From assembly GCA_964444305.1 (NCBI GenBank), contig CAYUGQ010000061.1:1-15561 (forward strand): a DNA stretch of 15,561 nt, in the 5' to 3' direction. The DNA is from JAKFFN01 sp964444305 (GTDB taxonomy: Bacteria; Sumerlaeota; Sumerlaeia; Sumerlaeales; Sumerlaeaceae). Under the pieces are notes generated by a model. The model had not been told where the DNA came from, searched no databases, and saw nothing but the letters and a program-made list of their open reading frames with translations. The first letter of the stretch is position 1, and each line of letters starts with the position of its first letter. Below, in pieces: positions 1 through 6,015 of the stretch. Position numbers and translations under genes: made by a program.

Positions 1-136
1 AAACGGGACCGGGGAATGGCGGGTGCGGTTTTCTGATGGCTGGCCTGACGAGGAGGGCACGGTAAACTATTGTGCGCTTAGGATTTTGGGCTATGTGCAG
101 GATGATACTTCCGTGGAAAACTGGTTTCTTTATTAA
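1..136 (+). CDS. C-terminal fragment of a protein, possibly P-domain-like
   Basis: An open frame runs from the left edge (first full codon at 2) to a TAA at 134-136 and gives 44 residues. The start lies outside the window. The fragment contains GEWRVRFSDGW followed by an acidic turn, then EEGTVNYCALRILG, and ends in WFLY. The pattern G-x-W-x-(hydrophobic)-x-(hydrophobic)-x-D, an acidic turn, G-T-(hydrophobic)-N and then an alternating hydrophobic strand resembles the end of P/Homo B (proprotein convertase P) domains, which are often C-terminal on secreted proteases and large extracellular proteins. That match is from memory of the fold pattern on a very short piece, so the family is tentative. 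The reading frame itself is convincing because it looks protein-like right up to its stop. Confidence 0.5.
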   Translation, partial: NGTGEWRVRFSDGWPDEEGTVNYCALRILGYVQDDTSVENWFLY

Positions 137-201
137 TGATGAGCCGGGTGTTGTTTTCGATTAAATGGAATGCCAGAGGCTAGTCAGGCACGCGGAGTTT
201 G

Positions 202-1350
202 ATGAGATTAGTTGCTGATAAGGATATGATGCCAGTGGGCTTGCGGGAGTCGGGAGTGATCTGGGTGCTGTGTGGCGGTCCGTCGCCGGAATTTGAGGTT
301 TCCTTGAGCTCGGGGCGATTTGTTTGCGGACAGATAAGTCTTGGGGGTAAGCGGCGGGTGAGACCTGTGGTGGTGACGCGCACGGGTCGGTGGCTTATTT
401 CGCCGGAAGTTATTTCCGAGGAGGCGGGCCGGGGAGCTATTGATCCTTTTTTTGAGCAGGCGGCGGCGTTGGCTTTTTCGACGTCAGAGGGGTTGGATCT
501 GCCGGGGGCTTTGGGGCAGATGCTGGATGAGAAGGTGGAATGTGTTTTCCTGGCGTTTCATGGTCAGTTTGGTGAGGATGGGTCTGTGCAGGGGTTGCTT
601 CAAGCGGCGGGGGTGCCTTTTACAGGGTCGGGCATTCTGGCGAGTTCGCTGGCTTTTAACAAGGCGGCCAGCCTGGGAATTTTTGCGGCGGCGGGTCTGC
701 CGGTGGCGAAGAGCGTTCGGTGTACGAGGCAGGAGCCATTTCCGGCGGGGCTGGAGGAATTGAAGTTTCCGTTGTTTACGAAACCTGTGTGTGGCGGGAG
801 CAGCCTGGGGGTTTCTCTGATTAAGTCGCGGGAGCAATTGGAAGAGGGTATTCTCCATGCGCTGGAGTTTGATGATCATGCCCTTGCGGAGGAGAAGATT
901 GAGGGTGTTGAGGTATCGTGTGGGGTTATTGACTTGATCGAGAATGGAAGACCGGTGGCGCGTGCGTTGCCCCCGACGCTGATTTCGCCGACGGAAGCGG
1001 AGTTTTTCGATTATGACGCGAAGTATAAGCAGGGGAAATCTGAGGAAATTACGCCGGCTCCACTGCCGGAGAAACTGATTTCACGCATCCAGAAACTGGC
1101 GCTGGAGGCTCACAAGGTGCTTTGCTGTGAAGGGATGTCGCGAACGGACCTGATTACTTTGAGGGATGAAGATGCACAACCGGTTTTGCTGGAAACCCAG
1201 ACATTGCCGGGAATGACGCCGGGATCGCTAATTCCGCAGCAGTGTGTGGCGGACGGCATTTCCTTTGCTGAATTGGTTGATCACTTAGTAGAGTATGCCA
1301 TCTGGAAGGGAAGATCTAGCGGTAAGTGTTATGACCATCAAAGTGGATGA
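202..1350 (+). CDS. ddl: D-alanine--D-alanine ligase
   Basis: This cytoplasmic ATP-grasp enzyme joins two D-alanines for the peptidoglycan stem peptide. The product is 382 aa from ATG 202, somewhat longer than the roughly 306 aa of E. coli DdlB. The N-terminal motif GGPSPEFEVSLSSG carries Glu30, matching E. coli Glu15, which binds the first D-Ala. FHGQFGEDGSVQGLL and the PFTGSG motif follow. FTKP and GGSSLGV form the ATP-binding loop region. DYDAKY keeps the Lys-Tyr pair (274-275) typical of D-Ala-D-Ala rather than D-Ala-D-Lac ligases. The metal site holds Asp316 and Glu331, but the usual Asn two residues later is Gln333 (ETQTLPGMT). GGAG at 194-197 lies 4 nt before ATG 202. TTG 199 and ATG 226/229 are alternative starts. 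The last 20 bases overlap the DUF202 gene. Confidence 0.93.
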   Translation: MRLVADKDMMPVGLRESGVIWVLCGGPSPEFEVSLSSGRFVCGQISLGGKRRVRPVVVTRTGRWLISPEVISEEAGRGAIDPFFEQAAALAFSTSEGLDLPGALGQMLDEKVECVFLAFHGQFGEDGSVQGLLQAAGVPFTGSGILASSLAFNKAASLGIFAAAGLPVAKSVRCTRQEPFPAGLEELKFPLFTKPVCGGSSLGVSLIKSREQLEEGILHALEFDDHALAEEKIEGVEVSCGVIDLIENGRPVARALPPTLISPTEAEFFDYDAKYKQGKSEEITPAPLPEKLISRIQKLALEAHKVLCCEGMSRTDLITLRDEDAQPVLLETQTLPGMTPGSLIPQQCVADGISFAELVDHLVEYAIWKGRSSGKCYDHQSG

Positions 1351-1771
1351 AGAAAACAGTCGGCCAATTACAGATACGTCGGATTTAAAAACTCCTCCGC
1401 CGGGGACAATTCCGGCGCAGGTGGATGAGGCTGGGAATCCAATACCTGAGCCTGCGGCTCGAGTTCCGACGTCGGCGATTATGTCGGTGGCTGATCACCC
1501 GGGAGCATTTCGCTCCCTGAATGATTGCCTGGCGATTGAACGGACGGTTTTGGCTAACGAGCGGACGATGCTTGCTTATATGCGTACAGCGCTGGCTGTG
1601 CTGGTGGTGGCTGTGACTATTATCAAATTTTTCACATCTCAGGGTATGATCATTCTTGGTTATGTCTTGCTGGTAATTGGTGTTTTGTGTATTACGCTGG
1701 GGTTGTGGCGGTTTACGGAAATCAATCAGCGCATTAATGAGTTGGGCCGTTGTGATAAGCTAAAACCTTAA
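1331..1771 (+). CDS. DUF202 (YidH-like) small membrane protein
   Basis: The product has 146 aa. Residues 1-60 are polar and Pro-rich and probably disordered. Residues 68-86 carry the conserved DUF202 signature RTVLANERTMLAYMRTALA, which precedes the first membrane segment (about 86-101). A second membrane segment (about 105-126) and a short charged tail follow. DUF202 proteins are widespread small inner-membrane proteins. The domain also occurs in eukaryotic VTC polyphosphate-polymerase subunits, but the bacterial function is not established. I chose ATG 1331 because the signature and membrane region follow directly and it overlaps the end of ddl by only 20 nt. An ATG at 1295 in the same frame would overlap ddl by 56 nt. 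The overlap indicates co-transcription with ddl. Confidence 0.85.
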   Translation: MTIKVDEENSRPITDTSDLKTPPPGTIPAQVDEAGNPIPEPAARVPTSAIMSVADHPGAFRSLNDCLAIERTVLANERTMLAYMRTALAVLVVAVTIIKFFTSQGMIILGYVLLVIGVLCITLGLWRFTEINQRINELGRCDKLKP

Positions 1772-1885
1772 GGGGACGGGTTTCTGAGGGTATTTGGGCG
1801 TTTCGGGGTGTTTTCAAAATAATTTCACATGGCGGGCTGATTTTTTCAGTCGCTGGGGAATAAAAACGACCTGATCCGCCATTAA

Positions 1886-1895
1886 ATTGATCAAT
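1886..1895. promoter_or_regulatory. Palindrome ATTGATCAAT upstream of rpsT
   Basis: This is a perfect 10-bp palindrome, 22 bp upstream of the rpsT TTG start and inside the 146-bp gap after the DUF202 gene. It could be a regulator site or simply part of the mRNA leader. I see no well-matched -35/-10 pair in this gap. The palindrome is seen directly; a function is speculation. Confidence 0.25.
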
Positions 1896-1917
1896 CAGCA
1901 TAACAAGGGAATTTACG

Positions 1918-2187
1918 TTGCCTAATATTAAATCTGCAATAAAGCGCGCTAAGACGAACAAGCGTGACGAAATTAAGAACCGTACGGCGAAGGCCGCTTT
2001 GAAGACGAACCTGAAGAAGACGGTTACGGCTATTGAAGCTGGTGGAGCGGATGTTGCTCAGCAGGTTTCGTCCACGCAGGGCTTGATTGCCCGCACGTGG
2101 AAGCGTGGTATCATTCACAAGAACAAAGCTGCCCGTCTTCAGTCTCGCCTGATGAAGCAGGCATCGAAAGCTGCCGCCAGCAAGTAA
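1918..2187 (+). CDS. rpsT: 30S ribosomal protein S20
   Basis: S20 is a small helical, lysine/arginine-rich protein that binds 16S rRNA early in 30S assembly. The 89-aa product has the family's normal length. It begins (M)PNIKSAIKRAKTNKRDEIKN, which is the standard S20 N-terminus, and KNKAARLQSRLMK near the end matches the conserved C-terminal helix. The start is TTG at 1918, with AAGGGA at 1905-1910 placed 7 nt upstream; no ATG fits the N-terminus. E. coli rpsT also uses UUG and is autoregulated at translation, so the rare codon may be functional. The TAA stop (2185-2187) overlaps by one base the ATG of the next gene. Confidence 0.97.
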   Translation: MPNIKSAIKRAKTNKRDEIKNRTAKAALKTNLKKTVTAIEAGGADVAQQVSSTQGLIARTWKRGIIHKNKAARLQSRLMKQASKAAASK

Positions 2188-2516
2188 TGCTTTCGCGGGC
2201 TGATATTATCAGACTTTTCAATTCTGCCGACAAGGCGCGCTTTACAGCCGTCTTGCCGGCATTTTTGCTGTCTATCCCCTTGCTGCTTCTGACGGGATGC
2301 GCGGGGGTTTCGGGTATTCCGGCGGATCCGATGGGGATGCAATATACTGACCGCTGTTATATTGAGGACAGCCAGTTTGCTTATGCAGACCAGATGTACG
2401 ACCGCATGGGATCGCTGAAGCTGGTGGAGCAGGAGCTTCATAGAACTTATCAGTGGCGTCCATGTGAGATCAATGAGGCTATGTACCGGTTGCGTAAGGT
2501 ACACGACTTGCCATAG
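2187..2516 (+). CDS. Small lipoprotein of unknown function
   Basis: The product is 109 aa from ATG 2187, whose A is the last base of the rpsT stop codon. Residues 1-18 are polar and basic. Residues 19-35 are strongly hydrophobic (AVLPAFLLSIPLLLL), followed by a lipobox LTGC with Cys38, so this should be a lipid-anchored envelope protein. The mature part is about 72 aa, with two further cysteines (in RCYIED and WRPCEIN), which might form a disulfide, and no domain I recognise. The same frame stays open upstream inside rpsT, but only the 2187 start gives a sensible signal peptide. No clear ribosome-binding site is visible, so translation probably depends on termination of rpsT. Function unknown. 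Confidence 0.75.
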   Translation: MLSRADIIRLFNSADKARFTAVLPAFLLSIPLLLLTGCAGVSGIPADPMGMQYTDRCYIEDSQFAYADQMYDRMGSLKLVEQELHRTYQWRPCEINEAMYRLRKVHDLP

Positions 2517-2560
2517 GATTTGCTTTAGCTTTTATTATTGCGAAAGTAAAGGGTTGCCTC

Positions 2561-3103
2561 ATGATAAAACAACTATTGTTTACTGCGATTTTTTCGGTTG
2601 TGGTTCCTGCGCTAGTAAGTGGAGGCGGAGAGCTTAACACGAGAGATTTTGCCCACTCCCCCGGCGAGGGGGGTGCGGCGTCGACGCGGGCGCATATTGC
2701 TGCGTTGAACGCGGGCTTACACAGCCTGGAAATGCAGGCGGCGCAGGCGGCTCATTCGGCTATACTGGAGCGGAAAAGCAAGGTGGTTGCTGTGCAGCCG
2801 GTGCAGGATCGCTTTGGTGATCCGATGTATACGCATTATGGACCGCTGCCGGTGCGCAAGGGAACTCCGATGTATGACGGGCCGCGATATGCAGCTAGTT
2901 TTGATCGCGGATATATGGTTCCGATGCCGGACGGCAACTACCGGGGTTACCTGCGAGGCCGGTATAGTCAGCCGGGCATTATTTCGCGGACTGATTTGGT
3001 GTTGGGGACGGCTGCGAACAATTCTTATATGCAGCATGGGATGCAGGTGGCTCCGGGCAGCATGGCTCCGTCTGCGGCGCGGGTGATGATTAACAATCCC
3101 TGA
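2561..3103 (+). CDS. Secreted hypothetical protein rich in Met, Tyr, Gly and Pro
   Basis: The product is 180 aa. ATG 2561 is preceded by AAAGGG at 2548-2553 with a 7-nt gap. Residues 1-20 form a signal peptide (short basic start, hydrophobic AIFSVVVPALV, then small residues SGGG), so export is likely. Residues 42-75 are Ala-rich and probably helical (HIAALNAGLHSLEMQAAQAA). From about residue 83 the chain is rich in Tyr, Gly, Pro and Met, with a repeated PMY and other Tyr/Gly turns (DPMYTHYGPLP, GTPMYDGP, GYMVPMPDGNYRGYL). This composition suggests a low-complexity or surface/structural protein. I recognise no family. It lies 44 nt after the small lipoprotein gene on the same strand. Confidence 0.7.
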   Translation: MIKQLLFTAIFSVVVPALVSGGGELNTRDFAHSPGEGGAASTRAHIAALNAGLHSLEMQAAQAAHSAILERKSKVVAVQPVQDRFGDPMYTHYGPLPVRKGTPMYDGPRYAASFDRGYMVPMPDGNYRGYLRGRYSQPGIISRTDLVLGTAANNSYMQHGMQVAPGSMAPSAARVMINNP

Positions 3104-3109
3104 TGACCA

Positions 3110-3155
3110 GGTTAACTGAGTGGATGCTAACGACTTAGTCTTCAGTGGTTAACTG
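3110..3155. repeat. Two direct copies of GGTTAACTG
   Basis: The 9-mer GGTTAACTG occurs at 3110-3118 and again at 3147-3155, in the gap between the secreted-protein gene and nusA. Each copy holds the palindrome GTTAAC. Paired sites about 37 bp apart could bind a regulator, but a 9-bp repeat can also arise by chance. Confidence 0.25.
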
Positions 3156-3245
3156 CTGCGTGGTCAATCTTGAATAATGCGCCGCGGGCGCGCTAGTTTA
3201 TCGTGCCTGAACCAAGGCAAATGTCACTGTTGTGCTGTACGAATG

Positions 3246-3273
3246 AAGTGGGCTTCTGCCCACTTTTTGTTTT
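3246..3273 (+). terminator. Intrinsic terminator in the nusA leader
   Basis: An 8-bp perfect stem (AAGTGGGC at 3246-3253 with GCCCACTT at 3258-3265) closes a TTCT tetraloop and is followed directly by TTTGTTTT. It ends about 65 nt before the nusA ATG and begins 143 nt after the previous stop codon. It may end the upstream transcript, or it may act as an attenuator for nusA if the promoter lies upstream, for example TTGAAT at 3170-3175 with a weak -10 near 3194. The structure is clear; its role is inference. Confidence 0.8.
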
Positions 3274-3337
3274 GTATAGACTTTCACGGTGGGGTTTGTG
3301 GGAGTTCGGGTACTTTATTACGTCGGGGAGCCTGCCA

Positions 3338-4924
3338 ATGAATGCGACTGAACTGAAAGCTTTCATCCGCCAGATCAGTAAGGAAAAAGACTTGGATGTC
3401 GACGTTGTAAAGGACGCGATCCAGCAGGCTATCATTAGCGCTTCGAAGAAAAACCTGATGCAGTTTGAAGATGCACGTCCGGAACTGGATGTGGAGACTG
3501 GGGAATTGCAGCTTTATGTTACGAAAACCGTAACGAAGATTGCGACCAATCCGCGGACGCAGATTTCCGTTCGTGATGCGGCGAAGATTAATCCGGATGC
3601 TCAGCCTGGGGATCGTGTTGAAGTGCAGATTGATCCGTCTTTATTTGGGCGTATTGCAGCGCAGTCAGCTCGTCAGGTGGTTATGCAGAAGCTGAAGGAT
3701 GCTGAGCGTAACAAAGTTTATGATGAGTATGAGAGCCGCAAGGGTGAGATTTTCACGGGGATTGTCCAGCGGTTTGAGAAGCGCGACTATGTTCTGAACC
3801 TGGGCAAGGCTGAAGCGCTGCTTCCTTTGTCTGAGACTCCGATGGGTACTCGCTATCGCGTGGGTGATCGTGTGAAGGTTATCCTGGTGGACATTGATCC
3901 GGAAGCTCGCGGGCCGGTTTTGAGGGTTTCCCGGAACAGCGAACAGCTTGTTGCCAAGTTGTTTGAGCAGGAGGTTCCTGAGATTGCTGATGGTACGGTT
4001 TTGATCAGGAGTATTGTGCGGGAGCCGGGTGCGCGAACGAAGCTGGCTGTGGAAAGCACGACGCAGGATGTTGATCCTGTGGGTGCCTGTGTGGGGGTTA
4101 AGGGCTCGCGAGTGCAGATGATTGTGCGGGAGCTGGAAAACGAAAAAATTGATATTGTGCCTTATAATGAGAACGTCCGTGAGTTTATTAAGGCGGCTCT
4201 GGTTCCGGCTCAGATTCAGTCTATCGAAATTGATGAGGAAACGAAACGGGCTGATGTGATCGTTAAAGAGGGTAATCTTTCTCTGGCGATTGGTAAGCGT
4301 GGTCAAAATGCGAAGCTTGCGGCGCGTTTGACGGGCTGGAAACTCGACATTCACAGTGAGGGTGAAGAGGAAAAGCGTGCGAATGTGGATCACGCTCATG
4401 TCCAGCGTCAGTATCTTGAGGATTTTCTTACGCAGATTGACTGGATCAGCGAGGAAGCTCGCGAGGCGATTTATGTTTCTGGTCGCTATGACAATGTGCA
4501 CCAACTGGCGGATGCCAATATTGATGACCTGGCTGAAACGGCGGGTATTGATCTGAATGCGGCTCAGGAGATTGTCGATGGGGCCCGGGAATACATGCAG
4601 GCTCTGGCGGAGATGACTCGGAGCAATTATGGTCATGATGATCATAGCGGCGATGATGATTTTTCGGAAGAAGACGGCGACGGGAACTACGATGAAGCGG
4701 GCGGCGAGCAGGAGTTTTCTGAGGATAATTCTGCGGATGAAGTAGAGGTTGCTTCAGATGAGCCTGCCTCGGATGAGGCTGTATTGGATGAAATTGCTGA
4801 GGCGGTCGAGGGTGGTGAGGCTGACGCTGAGGAAGGTGATTCACTTTCTGAAGGCTCGGCTGATGTGGTCCTTGACGCGGAGTCTGAGGAGCCTCTCGTT
4901 TCAGAGGATCAGGAAAAACAATAA
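3338..4924 (+). CDS. nusA: Transcription termination/antitermination factor NusA
   Basis: NusA binds RNA polymerase and nascent RNA and modulates pausing, termination and antitermination. The product is 528 aa from ATG 3338, with GGGGAG at 3325-3330 and a 7-nt gap. Upstream in-frame codons reach back to 3203 but pass through the terminator hairpin, so they are unlikely to be coding. Order: N-terminal polymerase-binding domain (about 1-130), S1 domain (about 135-200, KGEIFTGIVQRFEKRDYVLN), KH1 (about 225-290, with GVKGSRVQ at 253-260) and KH2 (about 295-345, with the classic GKRGQNAKLA at 319-328). A helix-hairpin-helix-like region follows (about 365-425). The tail, residues 432-528, is extremely acidic: 40 Asp/Glu and only one Lys. 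rimP and infB, the usual neighbours, are absent here. Confidence 0.97.
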   Translation: MNATELKAFIRQISKEKDLDVDVVKDAIQQAIISASKKNLMQFEDARPELDVETGELQLYVTKTVTKIATNPRTQISVRDAAKINPDAQPGDRVEVQIDPSLFGRIAAQSARQVVMQKLKDAERNKVYDEYESRKGEIFTGIVQRFEKRDYVLNLGKAEALLPLSETPMGTRYRVGDRVKVILVDIDPEARGPVLRVSRNSEQLVAKLFEQEVPEIADGTVLIRSIVREPGARTKLAVESTTQDVDPVGACVGVKGSRVQMIVRELENEKIDIVPYNENVREFIKAALVPAQIQSIEIDEETKRADVIVKEGNLSLAIGKRGQNAKLAARLTGWKLDIHSEGEEEKRANVDHAHVQRQYLEDFLTQIDWISEEAREAIYVSGRYDNVHQLADANIDDLAETAGIDLNAAQEIVDGAREYMQALAEMTRSNYGHDDHSGDDDFSEEDGDGNYDEAGGEQEFSEDNSADEVEVASDEPASDEAVLDEIAEAVEGGEADAEEGDSLSEGSADVVLDAESEEPLVSEDQEKQ

Positions 4925-4989
4925 GACCGATGGTGCGCCCGGCGCATTTGAATCGAATCCAAAAGATCAGCAAAGGACGCAAATCTTTT

Positions 4990-5472
4990 ATGGCTTACCG
5001 GAATTTTCAGAAAACGACTGTGGTGTTATGCCTGGCTATTGGCCTGACTGGCTGTGCGGGGACGCGTGATTTTATCCGGAGTAAAGATTTTCGGGATGGT
5101 TCGCCTGCGAATCGTATGACGGGGGTCCCCTCCCCTATCGCCAATGTGCCGGATATGCCGGGTTGGACCACGGACGTGGATAGCGCGATTGCATTTGCTA
5201 CGGAAAATCCGCAGAAGACTGTTTTATTTGTGCAGCGTAGCGGCGATCCGGCGACGGAGACGCTGAAGGGTCACTTGAACAGCGATGAGGCTCAGCGCAT
5301 GATGACTGATAAGCAAAGAGTTACCCTGAATGTCGATACGGCTCCGGATCTGGTTTCCCGTTTTGGGGTTAGTCAGGCACCAGCGGTTGTTTTAGTCGGG
5401 CCGGGCGGAATCCCTGAAAGCCAGAAGGCTGGCCGGGTTTCGAAGGCAGAATTGCTGCAATATTTGAAGTAA
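4990..5472 (+). CDS. Lipoprotein with thioredoxin-like fold, lacking CXXC
   Basis: From ATG 4990 the product is 160 aa. Residues 1-22 form a lipoprotein signal (RNFQK, hydrophobic core, lipobox LTGC with Cys22). AAAGGA at 4972-4977 is 12 nt upstream, slightly far. ATG 4930 is possible, but it would bury the signal behind 20 extra residues. Residues 61-140 look thioredoxin-like: an N-terminal helix (DVDSAIAFATENPQK), strand VLFVQ, a helix, strand RVTLNVD, then GVSQAPAVVLV, where Pro131 fits the cis-proline, and a GPGG turn. The usual CXXC position reads SGDPA, so it is unlikely to be a redox protein. A binding or chaperone-like role outside the cytoplasmic membrane is inference. The start is 65 nt after the nusA stop; co-transcription is plausible. 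Confidence 0.7.
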   Translation: MAYRNFQKTTVVLCLAIGLTGCAGTRDFIRSKDFRDGSPANRMTGVPSPIANVPDMPGWTTDVDSAIAFATENPQKTVLFVQRSGDPATETLKGHLNSDEAQRMMTDKQRVTLNVDTAPDLVSRFGVSQAPAVVLVGPGGIPESQKAGRVSKAELLQYLK

Positions 5473-5500
5473 CAGGGCTCTTGGCCCGGTTTCTGTTGTC

Positions 5501-5510
5501 TAATCGATTA
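5501..5510. promoter_or_regulatory. Palindrome TAATCGATTA upstream of the PRC-barrel gene
   Basis: This is a perfect 10-bp AT-rich palindrome in the 76-bp gap between the thioredoxin-like lipoprotein gene and the PRC-barrel gene, 38 bp before the latter's ATG. It is a candidate operator. There is no supporting second copy in the window and no clear promoter pair around it. Confidence 0.22.
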
Positions 5511-5548
5511 ATTGTGCATGAAGCACTGCAACGGAAGGAGACGGACCA

Positions 5549-5983
5549 ATGGAACTCTCTGATTCTGCCAAATTGTTAAGGCTGTCTGATACAGACCTGA
5601 CGCTTGATAATGCCGCGGAAGATGTGCGAAGTTATAAGGTTATTGATTCTACCGGCGAGGGCTTGGGGCATGTGGATGATCTGATGATTGATGATCGTCA
5701 GAAAAAGGTCCGGTTTCTTGTGGTGGCAGCGGGTGGCTTTCTTGGGATTGGTGAGAAGAAATTCTGGGTGCCGGTGGATTCGATCACGTCTATTACGGAT
5801 GGGACTGTCCATGTGGATACGAATGTGGAACACCTGCGGGATGCGCCAGTTTATGACCCGGACGTGGTTCATGCGGAACCGTTTGCCCATGAAGTGTATA
5901 GTTATTATGGAATAGCACCTTATTGGGGTTCGGGTTATGTTTACCCGCCTTATCCTCATATCATTGGCCCAGGGAGCGTTTGA
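5549..5983 (+). CDS. PRC-barrel domain protein
   Basis: The product is 144 aa. AAGGAG at 5535-5540 lies 8 nt before ATG 5549, a strong ribosome-binding site. Residues 27-100 form a PRC-barrel: YKVIDSTGEGLGHVDDLMID, then a strand with VRFLVVAAGGFLGIGEKKFWVP and VDSI. PRC-barrel domains occur in RimM, photosynthetic reaction-centre H subunits and many small stress or envelope-associated proteins of unknown function. Residues 110-144 are rich in Tyr, Pro and Gly (YYGIAPYWGSGYVYPPYP) and look like an unstructured tail. There is no signal peptide. The gene lies 32 nt before the GH15 gene on the same strand, so the two are probably co-transcribed. The specific role is unknown. Confidence 0.85.
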   Translation: MELSDSAKLLRLSDTDLTLDNAAEDVRSYKVIDSTGEGLGHVDDLMIDDRQKKVRFLVVAAGGFLGIGEKKFWVPVDSITSITDGTVHVDTNVEHLRDAPVYDPDVVHAEPFAHEVYSYYGIAPYWGSGYVYPPYPHIIGPGSV

Positions 5984-6015
5984 CAGGCTCAGCTCTGCAC
6001 ACACATCTGTAATTT

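Noticed and set aside
202..1350. A vancomycin-resistance type (D-Ala-D-Lac) ligase
   Set aside because: The DYDAKY segment retains the Lys-Tyr pair of D-Ala-D-Ala ligases, and no vanH/vanX-like genes are nearby.
3203..3337. N-terminal extension of NusA from GTG 3203
   Set aside because: The extension runs through a perfect terminator hairpin and T-tract, has no family similarity, and ATG 3338 has a good ribosome-binding site and the conserved NusA start.
3665..4645. A 326-codon minus-strand open frame inside nusA
   Set aside because: It is antisense to an unmistakable nusA and its product has no recognisable domain; it arises from the codon bias of the real gene.
4934..4946. Hairpin TGCGC-CCG-GCGCA after nusA
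   Set aside because: A 5-bp stem followed by only TTTG is not a convincing terminator; the downstream lipoprotein may well be co-transcribed.
5475..5487. Hairpin GGGC-TCTTG-GCCC after the thioredoxin-like gene
   Set aside because: The stem is only 4 bp and no proper T-tract follows, so it is too weak to call a terminator.
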